The notes below the pieces were generated by a model. The model was not told the origin of the DNA. It saw only the letters and a program-made list of their open reading frames with translations, and did no database searches. A DNA stretch of 64,000 nucleotides, taken from contig JBIOEJ010000004.1 of the NCBI GenBank assembly GCA_044445965.1, forward strand, positions 34,051 to 98,050, written 5' to 3'. Numbering within the stretch: the first letter of the stretch is position 1; every line of letters starts with the position of its first letter. The DNA is from GAS188 sp044445965 (lineage in GTDB: Bacteria > Pseudomonadota > Alphaproteobacteria > Rhizobiales > Beijerinckiaceae). Shown here one piece after another: positions 9,225 through 18,441 of the stretch. The position numbers and the translations under genes were made by a program.

Positions 9225-11012
9225 ATGACTATCGAGAATCAGGATGTCGGCGCGCGGCTCGTCGTGCCGGCCAAGTCGCGTACGGCCAAGTCGCAAACCT
9301 TTGCCCGGCGAACCCTGTTCGCCGCTCTCGCCGCGATCTCGATCCTCCTTCCGGGCGCAATGCTGATATCGATCCTTCGCGTGAAGGGTTCGGACGTGGT
9401 CGAGGCGCTGATGGTTGCGGCGTTTCTCGTCAACATGACCTCAGTCGTCCTGGTCTTCTGGAACTCGGTTTTCGGCTTCGTCTTGCGGCGTGGCTTCGCC
9501 GGTCGCTCGGCCGGGACATGGCCGCCATCGGGGCAAGGCCACGACGGCGCACCGATCGTCAGGCGAACGGCGGTGGTCATGACCGTGCGCAACGAAGATC
9601 CTGCCGGTGTTTTCGCGCGGATCAGGTCGGTGAAGGCCAGCCTAGACAGGACCGGCTTTGGTCAATTCTTCGATTATTTCGTCCTCAGCGACAGTTCGCG
9701 CACCGAGATCATGGCCGCCGAGGAGCGGGCTTTCGCGGCCTGGTGCGCCGAAATACCGGAAGAGGGCAGGGTGTTTTATCGCCGGCGCGCCTCGAATATC
9801 GGTTTCAAGCCCGGCAACCTGCGCGAATTCTGCGTGCGCTGGGGGCAGGGTTATGAGTTCCTGCTGCTCCTCGACGCGGATAGTCTGATGACGGGAGCGA
9901 CCATCCTGCGCCATATCCGCCTCATGCAGGACAATCCGCGGCTGGGCATCCTGCAAAGCCTCGTCGTGGGCGTGCTGAGCCCGAGCATTTTCGCCCGCAT
10001 ATTTGAATTCGGCCACCGGCACGCTCTCAGATGCGCGATCGCCGGTGCGGCATGGTGGCAGGACGACCGATGTCAGTTCTGGGGCCACAATGCGACGATC
10101 CGATTGGCGCCATTCATGGCTTATTGCGAACTGCCTCACCTGCCCGGCAAGGGCCCATTTGGCGGGCACGTCATCGCCCATGATCAGATCGAGGCCTCGC
10201 TGATGCATCGGGCCGGATACGAGGTGCGGGTGCTGCCCGAGGAGAGCGGCAGCTACGAGGGCGTTCCTCCGACCCTGCTCGACTTCCTGAAGAGGAACCA
10301 CCGCTGGTTCCAAGGCAACCTCAAGAATTTGAAGGTCGCTCGTCTGCCGGGATTGCCGGCGATCGACCGCTTCCATCTCACGGTGGTGGCCCAAAGGTTC
10401 CTCAGTTGGCCGGCGATGGTTGTGTTCGTGGCGCTGGCGGCCTTCATGGCTTCGTCCTGGCCCTCCGGCACGGCTTTCCCCACAGCGCTCGCCATCGCCC
10501 TCTATGCGATCTGGATGGTGCTGTTCCTTGCGCCGAAGCTGCTCGGCGTCCTCGACGCGCTGTTGACATCCCCGTCAGGTTATGGCGGTGGAGCGCGTCT
10601 TCTCTTGGGCAGCTTCGTCGAAGTGGTGTTCGCCTTCTTGCTCGTGCCGGTCGCCATGGTGGCGACGACCGGCTTCATGTTCGCAATGGCCTTCGGTCGC
10701 GGTTCGGGTTGGGAGGCGCAGCGGCGCGACCGCAATCGGCTGAGCTGGAAAGCGGCATTTGCGGCATTGTGTCCGCAAACCGTGCTTGGCTTGGCGATGC
10801 TCTTCTATCTGGCCGCCACGAACGCAGGAGCAATTCCCTGGTTTTGCCCTTTTCTGCTCGGCCTCCTCCTGGCGGTGCCGTTCGCGATCCTGACGTCTTT
10901 GCCGAGCGTCGACGCGTTGGCGGATCGGTTGAAGCTCTGCATCATCCCCGAGGAGGTCGAGGTGCCGGCCGAGATCCTCGATGTCGTGAGAGCCGCTTCT
11001 CTGCCGCGCTAG
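9225..11012 (+). CDS. OpgH/MdoH-type glucans biosynthesis glucosyltransferase
   Basis: A 595-residue inner-membrane family-2 glycosyltransferase. The ATG at 9225 is preferred over a TTG at 9183. Two N-terminal membrane segments (about 35-100) are followed by a cytoplasmic GT2 core: AVVMTVRNEDP, LSDSSRTE, LLLLDADSLM (acidic metal motif), HDQIEASLMHRAGYEV and RNHRWFQGN (the Q-x-x-R-W-type acceptor motif). Further membrane segments fill the C-terminal third. Members polymerise beta-glucan for osmoregulated periplasmic glucans from UDP-glucose. It is shorter than the 847-residue E. coli OpgH, as is common in alphaproteobacteria. No opgG is next to it; a fused ABC exporter begins 10 bases downstream, so the pair is probably cotranscribed. 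Confidence 0.85.
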   Translation: MTIENQDVGARLVVPAKSRTAKSQTFARRTLFAALAAISILLPGAMLISILRVKGSDVVEALMVAAFLVNMTSVVLVFWNSVFGFVLRRGFAGRSAGTWPPSGQGHDGAPIVRRTAVVMTVRNEDPAGVFARIRSVKASLDRTGFGQFFDYFVLSDSSRTEIMAAEERAFAAWCAEIPEEGRVFYRRRASNIGFKPGNLREFCVRWGQGYEFLLLLDADSLMTGATILRHIRLMQDNPRLGILQSLVVGVLSPSIFARIFEFGHRHALRCAIAGAAWWQDDRCQFWGHNATIRLAPFMAYCELPHLPGKGPFGGHVIAHDQIEASLMHRAGYEVRVLPEESGSYEGVPPTLLDFLKRNHRWFQGNLKNLKVARLPGLPAIDRFHLTVVAQRFLSWPAMVVFVALAAFMASSWPSGTAFPTALAIALYAIWMVLFLAPKLLGVLDALLTSPSGYGGGARLLLGSFVEVVFAFLLVPVAMVATTGFMFAMAFGRGSGWEAQRRDRNRLSWKAAFAALCPQTVLGLAMLFYLAATNAGAIPWFCPFLLGLLLAVPFAILTSLPSVDALADRLKLCIIPEEVEVPAEILDVVRAASLPR

Positions 11013-11022
11013 CTCGTCCGCC

Positions 11023-12777
11023 ATGCGCATCTTCTCCTTTTTCGAGAACCTGATCGCGGCGACAGCGCTTCCGCCCGAAGCGCCGCTGCCTCCGCGACTC
11101 CTGGCCTTCTATTGGTATTTCATCAGGCAAATTCGCGGCATCGTCGCGTGGTCCTTTGCGGCGGGCTTTTGCGTAGCGGTGGTGGACGCGGCCATCCCGG
11201 CATTCATCGGCCGGATCGTGACGCTGGTTTCGACCCGCGGCCCGGCCTCCTTGCTGGCGCAGTCCTGGCCGGAGTTTCTCGGCATGGCGCTCGTCGTGCT
11301 GGTGGCGCGGCCGGGGGCGCTGCTCATGCAACACATGATCAGCAATCAAACGCTTGCTCCCGGCCTGGGGAATTTGATCCGTTGGCAAAGCCATTGGCAT
11401 GTGGTGCGCCAGAGCTGGGCCTTCTTCCAGAACGATTTCGCCGGCGGCATCGCCAACCGCGTGGTCCAGACGGGGCCTTCCTTGCGCGAGACCTTGATCT
11501 TGGCCGCCAACGCGGTTTGGTACATCGCCATTTATGGCGGCAGCGCCATTCTGCTCATGGCCTCCAACGATCTTCGGCTCGCCGGTCCGATCATCTGTTG
11601 GGCCATCGGCTATGTGTTGCTGCTCCGCTATTTCGTGCCCCGGATACGTGTCCGCTCGCGCAACGTATCGGCGGTTCGCTCCGCACTCACCGGTCGGGTC
11701 GTCGATTGCTACACCAATATCGTCGCTGTGAAGTTGTTCTCGAAGCACAAGAACGAGAACGACTTCATTCGCGTGGCGATCGACGAGCATACCGACAGCT
11801 ATCGGGATCACCTTCGCTATACGACCAAATTCGGTTTGACGCTTGCTGTCCTCAACGGGCTGATGATCGTGAGCGCCGGAGCCTTGGCTGTATGGCTCTG
11901 GACGAAAGGGCAGATCGTGGTCGGCGCCGTCGCCATGACGATACCCTTGACCTGGCAGATCGCGAATATCGCGGGCTGGGTGGCTCAACAAGCGACCGCG
12001 CTGTTCGAGAATATGGGCGCGGTCGAGGACGGCATGCGACAGATCGCGGCCCCTCCTCCCGTATCGGATAAGCCGGACGCGCCGGCCCTGCGGGCCGCAC
12101 GGGGCCATATCGAGTTCGAGAACGTGCGTTTCGGCTATGGCGGATCGGGCGAGGTGCTCACGGGCGTCAAGCTCTCGGTTGCGGCCGGAGAGCGTGTCGG
12201 CTTGATGGGCGCCTCCGGCGCCGGCAAGAGCACGCTGGCGCATTTGCTGTTGCGCCTCTACGAGCTTGATGGCGGGCGCATCCTCATCGACGGGCAGGAC
12301 ATCGCCGCCGTCACGCAGGAAAGCCTGCGCAGCCAGATCACCTTGGTGACGCAGGACACCTCGCTGCTCAACCGGTCCATTCGCGACAATATTCGCTTGG
12401 GCCGGCCGGATGCGACCGAGGAGGAGGTGAGGGAGGCCGCCTCGCGCGCCCGCGCGCTCGAATTCATCGACGGACTGGAGGATTGGCAAGGGCGCAAAGG
12501 CCTCGACGCGCATATCGGCGATCGGGGCGTGAAGCTCTCGGGCGGACAACGTCAGCGCATCGCCATCGCCCGGGCGATCTTGAGGAATGCCCCGATTCTC
12601 GTCCTCGATGAGGCGACCTCGGCGCTCGACAACGAAACGGAATCGGCAATTCAAGGCCAGTTGGACGAGCTGATGAAGGGGCGCACGGTGATCGCCATCG
12701 CGCACCGTATCTCGACCCTTGCCGGCATGGATCGCCTCGTGGTGCTGGACAAGGGAAGCATCGTCGAGGCGGCTTGA
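11023..12777 (+). CDS. ABC exporter, fused transmembrane and ATPase domains (MsbA/NdvA-like)
   Basis: A 584-residue half-transporter with about six membrane helices in residues 30-330 and an ATPase domain with Walker A GASGAGKST near 395, the signature LSGGQRQR and Walker B ILVLDEATSALD. It belongs to the type IV exporter family that includes MsbA lipid flippases and the NdvA/ChvA glucan exporters. It starts 10 bases after the glucosyltransferase gene, and a third gene with a GT-A-like acidic motif follows, so export of a glucan or glycolipid made by its neighbours is a reasonable inference. A multidrug or lipid substrate cannot be excluded. Confidence 0.85.
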   Translation: MRIFSFFENLIAATALPPEAPLPPRLLAFYWYFIRQIRGIVAWSFAAGFCVAVVDAAIPAFIGRIVTLVSTRGPASLLAQSWPEFLGMALVVLVARPGALLMQHMISNQTLAPGLGNLIRWQSHWHVVRQSWAFFQNDFAGGIANRVVQTGPSLRETLILAANAVWYIAIYGGSAILLMASNDLRLAGPIICWAIGYVLLLRYFVPRIRVRSRNVSAVRSALTGRVVDCYTNIVAVKLFSKHKNENDFIRVAIDEHTDSYRDHLRYTTKFGLTLAVLNGLMIVSAGALAVWLWTKGQIVVGAVAMTIPLTWQIANIAGWVAQQATALFENMGAVEDGMRQIAAPPPVSDKPDAPALRAARGHIEFENVRFGYGGSGEVLTGVKLSVAAGERVGLMGASGAGKSTLAHLLLRLYELDGGRILIDGQDIAAVTQESLRSQITLVTQDTSLLNRSIRDNIRLGRPDATEEEVREAASRARALEFIDGLEDWQGRKGLDAHIGDRGVKLSGGQRQRIAIARAILRNAPILVLDEATSALDNETESAIQGQLDELMKGRTVIAIAHRISTLAGMDRLVVLDKGSIVEAA

Positions 12778-12868
12778 TCGGGATCACGCAGCGTCGCGAC
12801 GGTTCCGAACGCCACGTTGCCGGCGCGACCATAGATGTTGCTAAGCTGCCCTCTCCGCCGAGGCTCAC

Positions 12869-13801
12869 ATGTCCGAACTTTACGTCGTCACCACGATCTC
12901 GAACCCGGTCCGTTACCAATCGCGCTTCAAGCTCTACGCGGATTTTCGCAGGCGTATGGAGGAGAGTGGCGCGACCCTCTACACGATCGAGTTGGCGACG
13001 GGCGATCACGACTTCGTGGTCACGCAGAGCGATAATCCGCGTCACTTCCAGGTCCGTTCCGGGCATGAGATCTGGTACAAGGAGAACCTCTTGAACATGG
13101 CCATCGGCCGGCTGCCGAAGGATTGGAGATACGTGGCCTGGCTCGATGCCGACGTGTCCTTCGTCCGTCTCGACTGGGCCGAGGCGACGCTGGCGCAGCT
13201 GCTCCGGCACGCCTTCGTGCAAGCATTCTCGCATGTCGTCGATCTCGGGCCGAAGTTCGAGCCGCTCGCATGCTATGAAGGCTTCGCCTATCGCTATCTC
13301 GACGAAAGACGGGCGGCCCAGACGGCGTCGAACGCGTCGGACATCGCCGCCCCCAGGCCGTTCGGTCAGCCCGGCTACGCTTGGGCGGCCAGGCGCGAGG
13401 AGCTCGAATCGGTCGGCGGGCTCATCGATTGGAGCATTCTCGGAGCCAACGATTACTTCATGGCCCTCGGATTGATCGGCGAGCTGGATGAGCAATCGAC
13501 GCGCATGCCTGGCTCGAACTACGCGGCGACGCTTCTGCAATGGCAGGAGAAATGCCAGAAATATGTCCGCCGCGATATCGGTTACGTCGACACCACGCTG
13601 ATTCACTATTGGCACGGCAGCCGGAAGGATCGCGGCTATGACACGCGCTGGCGCATCCTCGCCGACAATCAGTTCGATCCTCTCGCGGATCTGAGAAAGG
13701 ACGCACAGGGGCTGCTCGAGCTCACAGGCGGGAAGCCCCGGTTGCGCGCTGCCATCAGTGCCTATTTTCGCACGCGAAACGAGGACGGCGCGGAGGCATA
13801 G
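12869..13801 (+). CDS. Putative glycosyltransferase-like protein (GT-A-like, acidic motif)
   Basis: A soluble 310-residue protein starting at the ATG at 12869, 91 bases after the ABC exporter. It begins with a beta-strand-like ELYVVTTISNP, followed by YVAWLDADVSFVR near residue 90, which resembles the D-x-D metal/sugar-nucleotide motif of GT-A glycosyltransferases, and YVDTTLIHYWHGSRKDRGYDTR near 235-256. I do not recognise a named family. The context next to an OpgH-type synthase and an exporter supports a role in decorating a surface or periplasmic glycan, but this is inference. Confidence 0.55.
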   Translation: MSELYVVTTISNPVRYQSRFKLYADFRRRMEESGATLYTIELATGDHDFVVTQSDNPRHFQVRSGHEIWYKENLLNMAIGRLPKDWRYVAWLDADVSFVRLDWAEATLAQLLRHAFVQAFSHVVDLGPKFEPLACYEGFAYRYLDERRAAQTASNASDIAAPRPFGQPGYAWAARREELESVGGLIDWSILGANDYFMALGLIGELDEQSTRMPGSNYAATLLQWQEKCQKYVRRDIGYVDTTLIHYWHGSRKDRGYDTRWRILADNQFDPLADLRKDAQGLLELTGGKPRLRAAISAYFRTRNEDGAEA

Positions 13802-13837
13802 CGCCGGCTCCGCCGGTCGATTCGGAGGTGATGCAAG

Positions 13838-14908
13838 ATGTCCGTTATTCATGACCGCGCCCAAGCCTTCTGCGCGCGTTTCAACCTGCGATTGCCCATC
13901 CTGCTCGCGCCGATGGCCGGAGCTTGCCCCGCCTCGCTGTCGATCGCGGTCGCGAGCGCGGGCGGCATGGGCTCCTGCGGCGCGCTTCTGATGCAGCCCC
14001 TCCAGATTCTCGACTGGGCGAAGCAAGTGCGGGCCGGGACCAATGGCCCCTTCCAGATCAACCTATGGATGCCCGATCCCGCGCCCAGGCGCGATTCCGC
14101 CCATGAGACTGAGCTGCGTGCCTTTCTGGCCGATTGGGGGCCGCAGGTCCCTGTCGAAGCCGCGGACACCACGCTCGTCGATTTCGGCGCCCAATGCGAG
14201 GCTCTCCTCGACGCAGGCCCCTCCGTCGTCTCCTCGATCATGGGCCTTTATCCTCCGGAATTCGTCACGAGGTTCAAGGCGCGCGGCATCGCCTGGTTTG
14301 CCACCGTCTCGACCGTCGCAGAGGCCATGGCGGCAGAGGCCGCCGGCGCCGATGTGATCGTCGCCCAAGGCATGGAGGCCGGCGGTCATCGCGGCGCTTT
14401 CGACGCTGCCAGCGCCGAGCGGCAGCTTGTCGGCCTGTTCGCCCTGTTGCCGGCGGTGGTCGACGCGGTGCGGATACCTGTCGTCGCCACGGGCGGCATT
14501 GCGGATGGCCGCGGCGTCGCGGCAGCGTTTGCTCTCGGCGCGAGCGCGGCGCAGATCGGCACCGGTTTCCTGCGCTGCCCCGAGGCCAGGACGCATCCGG
14601 CTTGGGCCGGGGCGCTGGCGACCTCCAGGCCGGAGGACACCATGGTGACCCGCGCCTTCAGCGGCCGGCCCGGCCGGAGCATCGCCACGAATTATGCGCT
14701 TGCTGCGACGGCACCGGATGCGCCCCGCCCCGCGCCCTACCCGGTGCAGCGCGGCCTGACCGCGGCGATGCGCGAAGCCGGGCAGAAGGCAGGCGACATC
14801 CATCGCATGCAGGCCTGGGCCGGGCAGTCCGCTTCGCTTGCGAGCGCCGCGCCGGCGGGCGATCTCGCTCGCCGCATCTGGGACGAGGCGCGGTCGACTT
14901 TAGGTTAG
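13838..14908 (+). CDS. Nitronate monooxygenase (2-nitropropane dioxygenase family)
   Basis: A 356-residue FMN-dependent TIM-barrel enzyme. Family features are PILLAPMAGA near the N-terminus, the flavin/phosphate motif AQGMEAGGHRG near residue 170, and VVATGGIADGRG near 215, followed by GASAAQIGTGFL. Nitronate monooxygenases oxidise alkyl nitronates, including toxic propionate-3-nitronate, to aldehydes and nitrite; some homologues are enoyl reductases. The start at 13838 is preceded by GGAGGTG. The stop overlaps the stop of the convergent racemase-family gene by nine bases. It lies in the same block as RidA and DadA-like genes. Confidence 0.85.
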   Translation: MSVIHDRAQAFCARFNLRLPILLAPMAGACPASLSIAVASAGGMGSCGALLMQPLQILDWAKQVRAGTNGPFQINLWMPDPAPRRDSAHETELRAFLADWGPQVPVEAADTTLVDFGAQCEALLDAGPSVVSSIMGLYPPEFVTRFKARGIAWFATVSTVAEAMAAEAAGADVIVAQGMEAGGHRGAFDAASAERQLVGLFALLPAVVDAVRIPVVATGGIADGRGVAAAFALGASAAQIGTGFLRCPEARTHPAWAGALATSRPEDTMVTRAFSGRPGRSIATNYALAATAPDAPRPAPYPVQRGLTAAMREAGQKAGDIHRMQAWAGQSASLASAAPAGDLARRIWDEARSTLG

Positions 14909-15706
14909 GAACAACCGGCCCCTGCCTCTCAAGGGCTTGGCATATCCCGCCAGGCGCAGCATGTGCCAGGCCAAGGCATGGTTGCTCGAGGTCACGGGCT
15001 TGCCGAGCTCGGCCTCGACTGTCTCGACGATGCGGGCGACCCGCAGGCTGGTGCAGGAGACGAATACGGCGTCGCAGGCATCCGATCGCCCAACGCGAAT
15101 GATGGCATCCGCCAGCGAGCCTGGCGTGACCCGCGCCACCACATTGTCGTCTTCCTGGTTGAACGACCCCATCACCGGGATCGCCATTCCGCGCGCCTGC
15201 AAGGCGGCCCGCAGGCTTTCATTGATGCGCCTCACATAAGGCGTCAGCAGCGCGATGCGCCGGGCGCCGAGGGCGCCGAGCGCGGCGCGCGCCGCCGTGA
15301 CCGGATCCGTTACCCGCGCGCCGGGCCTGGCTTCGCGGATGCGCCCGGCGATCTTCTCCTCCCCGATCACCAGGGCGCCCGAGGTGCAGGCAAAGCCGAT
15401 GGCGCCGAGCTCAGCCGCCGGCAAGAGCCGGACCGTCGGCTCGACCCTCGCCTCCATCAGGGCAAGCGTTTCGGGCGTGATGCGCGCGTCATTGTGCAGC
15501 CTCGCGCCATAGAGCGCCACACCCGTCTCCGGCAACAGGAAGCGGAATTCGTCCTCGATGGTTTGATCCGTCTCCAGCACCAGGAGGCCGAGCGCCGCCT
15601 CGGTGCCGATGCCGCCATCCGTCGCGAATTCCATGTTCTCGAGATCGACGATCAAGCCGCCCTGATCGTCGGCGATGCGCGTTCTCGCCTGCGTCAGCTG
15701 ATCCAT
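14900..15706 (-). CDS. Asp/Glu racemase superfamily protein, EutA / maleate isomerase-like
   Basis: A 268-residue protein from the ATG at 15706, which has GGAGAG upstream; a longer frame to 15802 is not needed. Two conserved cysteines are visible: one in GFACTSGALVIGEE and one in AVFVSCTSLRVARI, the paired cysteines of the Asp/Glu racemase superfamily. The segments TIEDEFRFLLPETGVALY, RITPETLALM, RRIALLTPYV and SSNHALAWHMLRLAGY fit the subgroup that contains ectoine-utilisation EutA, maleate cis-trans isomerase and arylmalonate decarboxylase. No other eut gene is present, so I do not assign ectoine use. It diverges from ridA across a 101-base region. Confidence 0.78.
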   Translation of the reverse strand: MDQLTQARTRIADDQGGLIVDLENMEFATDGGIGTEAALGLLVLETDQTIEDEFRFLLPETGVALYGARLHNDARITPETLALMEARVEPTVRLLPAAELGAIGFACTSGALVIGEEKIAGRIREARPGARVTDPVTAARAALGALGARRIALLTPYVRRINESLRAALQARGMAIPVMGSFNQEDDNVVARVTPGSLADAIIRVGRSDACDAVFVSCTSLRVARIVETVEAELGKPVTSSNHALAWHMLRLAGYAKPLRGRGRLFLT

Positions 15707-15807
15707 CCTCGTCTCTCCGTGACAACGGCCTTTCTGCGGGCCATCCTCTTGTAGCTCCAAATGTGCCGACATATGGTCCCGGCCGCAACCTATGTGGAGC
15801 ATGAGAG

Positions 15808-16158
15808 ATGAGCATTCGCAGGATCGACGCCGGCCCGAGGATGAGCCAGGCCGTCATTCACGGCAATACGGTGTATCTCGCGGGTCAAGTTGCTCAGGCG
15901 ACCGCGGCCAAGAGCGTCGCCGAGCAGACGAAGGCCATCCTGGAGCAGATCGACGCGACGCTCGCCAAGGCCGGCACCGACAAGACCAAGCTTCTCACCG
16001 CCTATATCTGGCTCTCGGACATCTCGACATTCGATGAGATGAACAAGGTCTGGGACGCTTGGGTCGCCAAGGGTAATGCGCCGGCCCGCGCCACGGTGGA
16101 GGCCAAGCTCGCCGCGCCGCGGTTCAAGGTCGAGATCGGCGTCATCGCGGCGCTCTGA
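15808..16158 (+). CDS. RidA family reactive imine/enamine deaminase
   Basis: A 116-residue YjgF/YER057c/UK114 protein. It has the family-like NTVYLAGQVAQ near residue 20, an AEQTKAILEQIDATL helix, and the C-terminal PARATVEAKLAAPRFKVEIGVIA containing the R-A-T-V segment around the substrate arginine. RidA hydrolyses reactive imines made by amino-acid oxidases and PLP enzymes. It is followed after 13 bases by a DadA-like FAD oxidoreductase, a producer of imines, so the pair fits oxidation followed by imine clearance. The intergenic region upstream holds an imperfect inverted repeat (ACATATGG / CCTATGT, 15769-15795) that could be an operator for this divergent promoter pair. Confidence 0.88.
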   Translation: MSIRRIDAGPRMSQAVIHGNTVYLAGQVAQATAAKSVAEQTKAILEQIDATLAKAGTDKTKLLTAYIWLSDISTFDEMNKVWDAWVAKGNAPARATVEAKLAAPRFKVEIGVIAAL

Positions 16159-16171
16159 GGCGGCTCTCCCG

Positions 16172-17422
16172 ATGCGCGCCGTGGTATTGGGGGCGGGGGT
16201 GATCGGCGTCACCACCGCCTACGAGCTCGCCAAGGACGGGCACGAGGTGACGGTCATCGATCGCCTCGCCGAACCCGCCCTGGAAACGAGCTTCGCCAAT
16301 GCCGGCCTGATCGCGCCGGGCCACTCCTATACCTGGTCCTCGCCTCGCGCCCCGGGCGTGCTCTGGCGCTCGCTGTTCGATAGCAGCCAGGCTCTGCGCT
16401 TCAAGCCCAGCCTCGACCCCCTTCTATGGTCGTGGACGCTGAAATTCCTGAGGAATTGCACGGTCGAGCGCGCCCGCCGCAACACCAAGCGCAAGGTTCG
16501 GCTGTGCATCTATTCGCAGGGCGAGCTGCGGCGCATCGTGCGGGAAACCGGCGTGGCGTTCCAGGCGCTCGAGGGAGGGCTCCTCTACCTCTATCGCAGC
16601 CCGCAATCCTTCGAGCGCGGCGCCGGCAATACACGGATACTGGCCGAGGAAGGGCTGGAGCTGCGCCCCGTCGACCGCGACGAGATGGCCCGCATCGATC
16701 CGGCGCTCGCGCCCGTCAAGCAGCAATTCGCCGGCGCCGTCTTTTGCCCGAGCGATGCCAGCGGCGATGCGCGCCTGTTCACGCAGGATCTCGCGCGCCA
16801 CTGCGTCGAGCATCTCGGCGTGACCTTCGCGTTCGGCAGGGAGATCACCGGCTTTCAGACCGCCGGCGACCGTGTGACCGGCGTCGCGACCAATAAGGGC
16901 GTCGTCGCCGCCGACGAATTCATCATGTGCCTTGGCGTCTTCAGCCCCTTGCTCGCGAAGGAGCTCGGCGTGTCCTTGCCGATCTATCCGATCAAGGGCT
17001 ACTCCGTGACCTTGCCGCTCGACGGTCACAACAATCCTCCTACCATCGGCGGGGTCGACGAGGATAATCTCGTCGCTTATGCCCGCTTCGGGGATCGCAT
17101 CCGCGCCACGGCCACCGCCGAATTCGCAGGCTACGACAAATCGCACAGGCCTGCCGATTTCAGCTTCATGCTCGGGGTGATGCGCAAGCTCTTTCCCGAT
17201 GGGGCGAATTACGACAAGCCCTCCTATTGGGCGGGCCTGAGGCCCATGACCCCCGAGGGCACTCCGATCTTCGGACGGGGGCGCCATCGCAACATGCTGT
17301 TCAACGTGGGCCATGGCCATATGGGCTGGACCATGTCGGCCGGATCGGCGCGCATTGCGGCCGACCTCGTCGCGGCGCGTAAGCCGGCGATCGACCTCAC
17401 CGGCATGGCGCTCGACGCGTGA
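16172..17422 (+). CDS. D-amino acid dehydrogenase-like FAD oxidoreductase (DadA family)
   Basis: A 416-residue protein from the ATG at 16172; the frame is open upstream through ridA but that part is not coding. The N-terminus has the FAD dinucleotide motif VLGAGVIGVTTAYEL (residues 5-19) with the acidic TVIDR about 15 residues later. SFANAGLIAPG and the C-terminal YWAGLRPMTPEGTPIFG and NVGHGHMGWTMSAGSA segments are typical of DadA, which oxidises D-amino acids to keto acids via an imine at the membrane quinone pool. It lies directly after ridA. The substrate range (D-alanine or broader) cannot be read from the sequence. Confidence 0.87.
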   Translation: MRAVVLGAGVIGVTTAYELAKDGHEVTVIDRLAEPALETSFANAGLIAPGHSYTWSSPRAPGVLWRSLFDSSQALRFKPSLDPLLWSWTLKFLRNCTVERARRNTKRKVRLCIYSQGELRRIVRETGVAFQALEGGLLYLYRSPQSFERGAGNTRILAEEGLELRPVDRDEMARIDPALAPVKQQFAGAVFCPSDASGDARLFTQDLARHCVEHLGVTFAFGREITGFQTAGDRVTGVATNKGVVAADEFIMCLGVFSPLLAKELGVSLPIYPIKGYSVTLPLDGHNNPPTIGGVDEDNLVAYARFGDRIRATATAEFAGYDKSHRPADFSFMLGVMRKLFPDGANYDKPSYWAGLRPMTPEGTPIFGRGRHRNMLFNVGHGHMGWTMSAGSARIAADLVAARKPAIDLTGMALDA

Positions 17423-17594
17423 CCTCGAGGATGCCGCACCAACCGGTCGGCAAGAGCGATCGTCTTCAGCGGCCGGCGAGCTCGCCGCCATGGCGATCGG
17501 CACCCGCATCTCGCCTTGCGCGCTCATCGCCGCTAAACTCCGGTGCCATCGAGGCTGGTGCTAGTGCCTCGGTAGGTTTGGTGAGGGGTATGCG

Positions 17595-18203
17595 ATGATC
17601 GACAGGGTCGATGAGGACCGCATTGCGGCGGCGATCGCGGAAGTCGAAAGGAAGACTTCCGGCGAGATCGTGGTGGTCATCGGCCGTTCGGCGAGCGGTT
17701 ATCGCCTCGTGCCCATCGTCTGGGCCGCGCTGATCACCTTGGCCTTGCCCATGCTCCTCTTGGCGATCTTCCCGCTCACGGCGCGACTCCTCTACGAGAT
17801 CGAGATCATCGTGTTCGCCGTGCTCGCCCTCGTCCTGTCCTTTGGGCGCTATCGCTACCAACTCGTGCCCGGCTGGATCAAGCGCGGCCGCGCCCATGAG
17901 GCGGCGCAGGAGCAGTTCCTGGCGCGGCGCGTTTCGCAGACGCGGGGCCGCACCGGCGTGCTCATCTATGTGGCGATCGCGGAACGCCATGCGGAGCTGG
18001 TGCCGGATGCCGGCATCGCGGAACATATCGACCAAGCGGTCTGGAAGCCGGTCGTGCAGCGCTTGATCGAGCAAGTCCGGCAAGGGCGCATTGCCGATGG
18101 CCTCATCGAGGCCGTGGAAGCAAGCGGCACCTTTCTCGCCGGCAAATTTCCTCCGAGCGCCGATAATCCTGACGAATTGCCGAACAAGGTCGTGCTCTTG
18201 TAA
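17595..18203 (+). CDS. TPM-domain membrane protein
   Basis: A 202-residue protein. It opens with an amphipathic VDEDRIAAAIAEVERKTSGEIVVVIG typical of TPM domains, has two membrane helices at about 38-80, and then the second half of the TPM fold (TGVLIYVAIAERHAELVPDAGI, then VQRLIEQVRQGRIADGL). The order differs from secreted TPM proteins: the membrane hairpin interrupts the domain, as in the short cytoplasmic-membrane TPM proteins of alphaproteobacteria. The family has been linked to photosystem II repair in plants, but its bacterial role is unclear. It stands alone in a 172-base gap after dadA. Confidence 0.75.
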   Translation: MIDRVDEDRIAAAIAEVERKTSGEIVVVIGRSASGYRLVPIVWAALITLALPMLLLAIFPLTARLLYEIEIIVFAVLALVLSFGRYRYQLVPGWIKRGRAHEAAQEQFLARRVSQTRGRTGVLIYVAIAERHAELVPDAGIAEHIDQAVWKPVVQRLIEQVRQGRIADGLIEAVEASGTFLAGKFPPSADNPDELPNKVVLL

Positions 18204-18441
18204 GCCTCGGGGCCTGATCCGGCCTCGGCACGTCATCGCCTGGCCAGTTGTCGACAAAGAATCGGCCGGCCGAGACGAAGAAGGAAGATTGTCCGAGGAC
18301 CTTCTCCATTACACGCTGCTTACCTGATCGTTAGGTAGCTGAATAAGCTCTGTCGCCTGGGTTCAGCCTCCATTACGTGTGCTGGGCCTAACCTCCTCCT
18401 CGCACCGTCCGAAGGGCGGCGTGCTAACAAGGAGACGTGAC

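Noticed and set aside
10942..12705. 587-codon minus-strand frame opposite the ABC exporter
   Set aside because: The plus strand encodes a clear ABC exporter with all ATPase motifs; the antisense product has none.
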